Below, piece after piece: positions 61,877 to 64,000 of a DNA stretch of 64,000 bases. The stretch covers positions 384,239 through 448,238 of the forward strand of contig JAIPAM010000001.1 of the NCBI GenBank assembly GCA_021740105.1, given 5' to 3'. A program made the translations under genes and the position numbers. The first letter of the stretch is position 1; every line of letters starts with the position of its first letter. The notes under the pieces are model-generated. The model had not been told where the DNA came from and made no database searches. It was given only the letters and a program-made list of their open reading frames with translations. The DNA is from Flavobacterium sp. (GTDB taxonomy: Bacteria > Bacteroidota > Bacteroidia > Flavobacteriales > Flavobacteriaceae).

Positions 61877-64000
61877 TCATAAATTAAAATTGAATCCCAA
61901 AACGATATTCCTTCCAATATTTGGAATTCCGTCATTTTTTAATCTTGATAAATGGGCAATATAGCTTTTGTTCAGTAGATTGTTTCCATTAATAGTAAAG
62001 TTAAAATGGGTTTTCCCAATATTAATTTGCCCTCCAATTCCCAAATTAACTAAAGTATAGCCGTCGGTATAGGTTTCAAAACCGCTAACTTTCCTTTGAT
62101 CGAAAGTATTGGAAACGTTCAATGTTGCATATCCATCTTTCATCCAATTTTTAATTTTGAATTCAGCTCGCAAGCTGTTATTCCAATTGTTAGCAGGAAT
62201 AAAAGGTAAAAAATCACTCCCGAGATTTCGGGATTGTTTTTCCCCTGTTACCGTTTCAAAACTACTTTCAAAATGAAGCCAATCTAACGGATGTGGATGA
62301 AAATGAAGCCCAAATTCACCACCATATAATTTGGCATCGGTTTGAAAATAATTAAAAACATTATATCCCGCTATGGTATTTACCGAAGGATTTAAAAAAA
62401 TATAATTATTTATTTTATTGTAGAAACCGTTAGCAAAAAACTCAAAATGGCTGTTTTGATATTCTAAATTTATATCCGTTTGCATGTTTTGCTCAGTAGA
62501 CAAATTGCTATTTCCTATTTCGTATCGATTAGCACCTTCATGAACACCATTTGAAGTTAATTCTGCTAAATTCGGAGCTCGAAAACCGGAAGCCACATTA
62601 ACTCTCAACGTAAATTCTTTAGACAAATCAGTTTTGTAACCCAAGGACCCGTTGAAGCTGTTGTAGTTTTTAGCCACTGCTTCAAAGGAACCTTCATCTC
62701 CTAAAACACCATAACTTTCACTATTTATATTTCTATTATCGAAACGAATTCCTGCCTGTAAAACGTTTGAACTCCATTCATAATTTGCCGTTCCAAATAT
62801 CCCAAAATCATTCGTTTTAGCATTAGGAATTAGGTATTCAGTTCCAGAATTTATATTGGTTTGAGCCATACCCTGAATTCCAAAAATAGACTCTAATTTA
62901 CCTGCTTTTGGCAAATGGTATTTCAAATTATAATTTAAAGTATTCAATTTCATTTTCAAATTTGCGACCTCACTATCCTCAAATTCGCTTCGGTTATTAG
63001 AGATAAATCCCAAGTCAATATCTAGTTTAGAGGTATTGAAAAACAAGGTAGAATTTAAACTTAAAAGATGATTGATGACCGCTTGTTTTGGATATTCGGG
63101 AGTTGTGCTCGAAGTTTGTTCGGCTATTCCATTTTCAGGAATTCCTAAATCTAATTTGTTAAAATTATATCGAAAAACGGTTGATAATATCGAGTTGCTA
63201 TAACCAATTCCAGTTTTTAAATCCTGTTCATTAAATCGGGTATTGGTCACTCGATTTCCATTAGCAATTTTATAATCAGAATGGATAGTATTGCTTCCTC
63301 GAACTAAATATTTCCAATTTTCGGATGACTTTTTTACCCCCAAGGAAGAATTGCTTCCCAGTGTATTTGAAAATATTTTTTGACTAAAATCGCCTTCAAA
63401 GGTATTTGATTTTGCAAACTTTTCAGGGTTAAAATAGAGCACACCTCCCAAAGCATCCGATCCATAAAGTAAGGATGCAGGGCCTTTAATAATCTCCACA
63501 CTTTCCACCCCAGCATCGTTTAATCCCAATCCATGCTCGTCTCCAAATTGCTGATTTTCAAGCCGAACACCTTGAGAATAGACTAGAACTCGATTACCGC
63601 TTAAACCTCGAATAACAGGTTTTCCTATGGAAGCTCCTGTTGATATTTGAGAAATACCAGGAAGCGTTTCAAGCCCCTCGATTAAGGTAACCGCTCCTTT
63701 TTGTTGTAACGATTTAATACTTTCATGGTCTACTTTCATTACATTTTGTGATTGTAATTTGTGAAAGGAAGTGGCTACAATTACTTCGTCCATTTGAAAC
63801 AAAGTGGATTCTAAAACGAGATCCAATTTATTATCTCCATTTTGGACAAGCATTGTTTTATTTTGGGATGTAAAACCGAGTAATGTAAAGGTAATTTTTA
63901 TAGTTCCATTAGGAACATTGTTAATTAAGTAGATCCCATTTTCATCTGTCTCTGAGCTTTTATGCAGTTCCGAAACGAATATATTTACCCCTTTTACCGG
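61877..64000 (-). CDS. TonB-dependent outer-membrane receptor (5' end outside window)
   Basis: The frame stays open through the right edge: I translate 49 codons beyond the first internal Met at 63853, starting PVKGVNIFVSELHKSSETD, so the gene starts outside the window and the internal Met is not its start. The visible part has a carboxypeptidase-regulatory-like beta-sandwich and the plug with LPGISQISTGASIGKPVIRG, RVLVYSQGVRLENQQFGDEH and IIKGPASLLYGSDALGGVLYF (spread over about residues 97-165). The 22-strand barrel follows, ending NIVLGFNFNL. The QQFGDEHGLG block recalls zinc-type (ZnuD-like) receptors; the substrate is inferred only weakly. Confidence 0.92.
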   Translation of the reverse strand, partial: PVKGVNIFVSELHKSSETDENGIYLINNVPNGTIKITFTLLGFTSQNKTMLVQNGDNKLDLVLESTLFQMDEVIVATSFHKLQSQNVMKVDHESIKSLQQKGAVTLIEGLETLPGISQISTGASIGKPVIRGLSGNRVLVYSQGVRLENQQFGDEHGLGLNDAGVESVEIIKGPASLLYGSDALGGVLYFNPEKFAKSNTFEGDFSQKIFSNTLGSNSSLGVKKSSENWKYLVRGSNTIHSDYKIANGNRVTNTRFNEQDLKTGIGYSNSILSTVFRYNFNKLDLGIPENGIAEQTSSTTPEYPKQAVINHLLSLNSTLFFNTSKLDIDLGFISNNRSEFEDSEVANLKMKLNTLNYNLKYHLPKAGKLESIFGIQGMAQTNINSGTEYLIPNAKTNDFGIFGTANYEWSSNVLQAGIRFDNRNINSESYGVLGDEGSFEAVAKNYNSFNGSLGYKTDLSKEFTLRVNVASGFRAPNLAELTSNGVHEGANRYEIGNSNLSTEQNMQTDINLEYQNSHFEFFANGFYNKINNYIFLNPSVNTIAGYNVFNYFQTDAKLYGGEFGLHFHPHPLDWLHFESSFETVTGEKQSRNLGSDFLPFIPANNWNNSLRAEFKIKNWMKDGYATLNVSNTFDQRKVSGFETYTDGYTLVNLGIGGQINIGKTHFNFTINGNNLLNKSYIAHLSRLKNDGIPNIGRNIVLGFNFNL

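Noticed and set aside
1..64000. CRISPR arrays, prophage modules, rRNA operons
   Set aside because: No regularly spaced direct repeats with unique spacers, no phage structural genes and no rRNA sequence were found.

Overview
The window looks like ordinary chromosome of a low-GC Bacteroidota bacterium, most likely a Flavobacterium-like member of Flavobacteriaceae. The signs are AT-rich DNA, almost no Shine-Dalgarno sequences, recurring TAnnTTTG (Bacteroidota -7) boxes upstream of genes, Bacteroidota-typical families (DUF4175, DUF4837, DUF1972 glycosyltransferase, carboxypeptidase-regulatory-like domains, a TonB receptor with an N-terminal beta-sandwich) and many exported S9/S41 peptidases. No rRNA, CRISPR array, prophage or complete insertion sequence was seen.

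Layout. (1) 1-18.6 kb, all minus strand: a tightly packed surface-polysaccharide locus. Read in transcription order it holds a conserved 559-aa protein with a nucleoside-phosphorylase-like C-terminus, a Wzz-like chain-length protein, dTDP-rhamnose genes rfbA/rfbC/rfbD, two CDP-paratose-2-epimerase-like SDRs flanking a large unknown membrane protein, an FkbM methyltransferase, a GT2, a small lipoprotein, a methyltransferase, a Wzx-like flippase, a Wzy-like polymerase, two GT4 enzymes, a second O-antigen polymerase/ligase-like protein and a UDP-glucuronate-decarboxylase-like SDR cut by the window edge. Sugar-nucleotide synthesis, assembly, flipping and polymerisation are all represented; rfbB is not in view. 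(2) 18.7-22.5 kb, minus: an operon with a membrane-anchored coiled-coil protein, a GH3-family enzyme and two tandem paralogous exported proteins. (3) 22.6-24.1 kb: tatA and rpiB, then a 770-bp gene-free region that is about 83% AT and carries several DnaA-box-like 9-mers. Every gene to its left except tatA is on the minus strand and genes to its right are mostly plus, which makes it a candidate chromosomal origin. (4) 24.1-43.2 kb, mainly plus: rnr, a LysE exporter, a thioredoxin-like protein, a RAYT/REP transposase unit, tRNA-Cys, folB, glnS, gltX, a DUF4175 protein, ybeY, mnmG, a methyltransferase, an OmpH-like lipoprotein and a PIF1-type helicase. Three near-perfect parS (ParB) sites bracket mnmG at 36.9-39.1 kb. 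(5) 43.2-64 kb, mixed strands: holB and doxX, a beta-barrel protein, small exported proteins, pgk, a LysM lytic transglycosylase, DUF4837, an ElaA-type acetyltransferase, an S41 protease, rnpA, two S9 peptidases, an FAD oxidoreductase, mtgA and a 5'-truncated TonB-dependent receptor.

The features most worth follow-up are the candidate oriC plus parS cluster (one parS encodes the last residues of YbeY), the RAYT/REP unit with a 76-bp tandem duplication and a nearby tRNA-Cys T-arm fragment, recurring 7-nt tandem repeats in intergenic DNA, and the 559-aa phosphorylase-like protein heading the polysaccharide operon.
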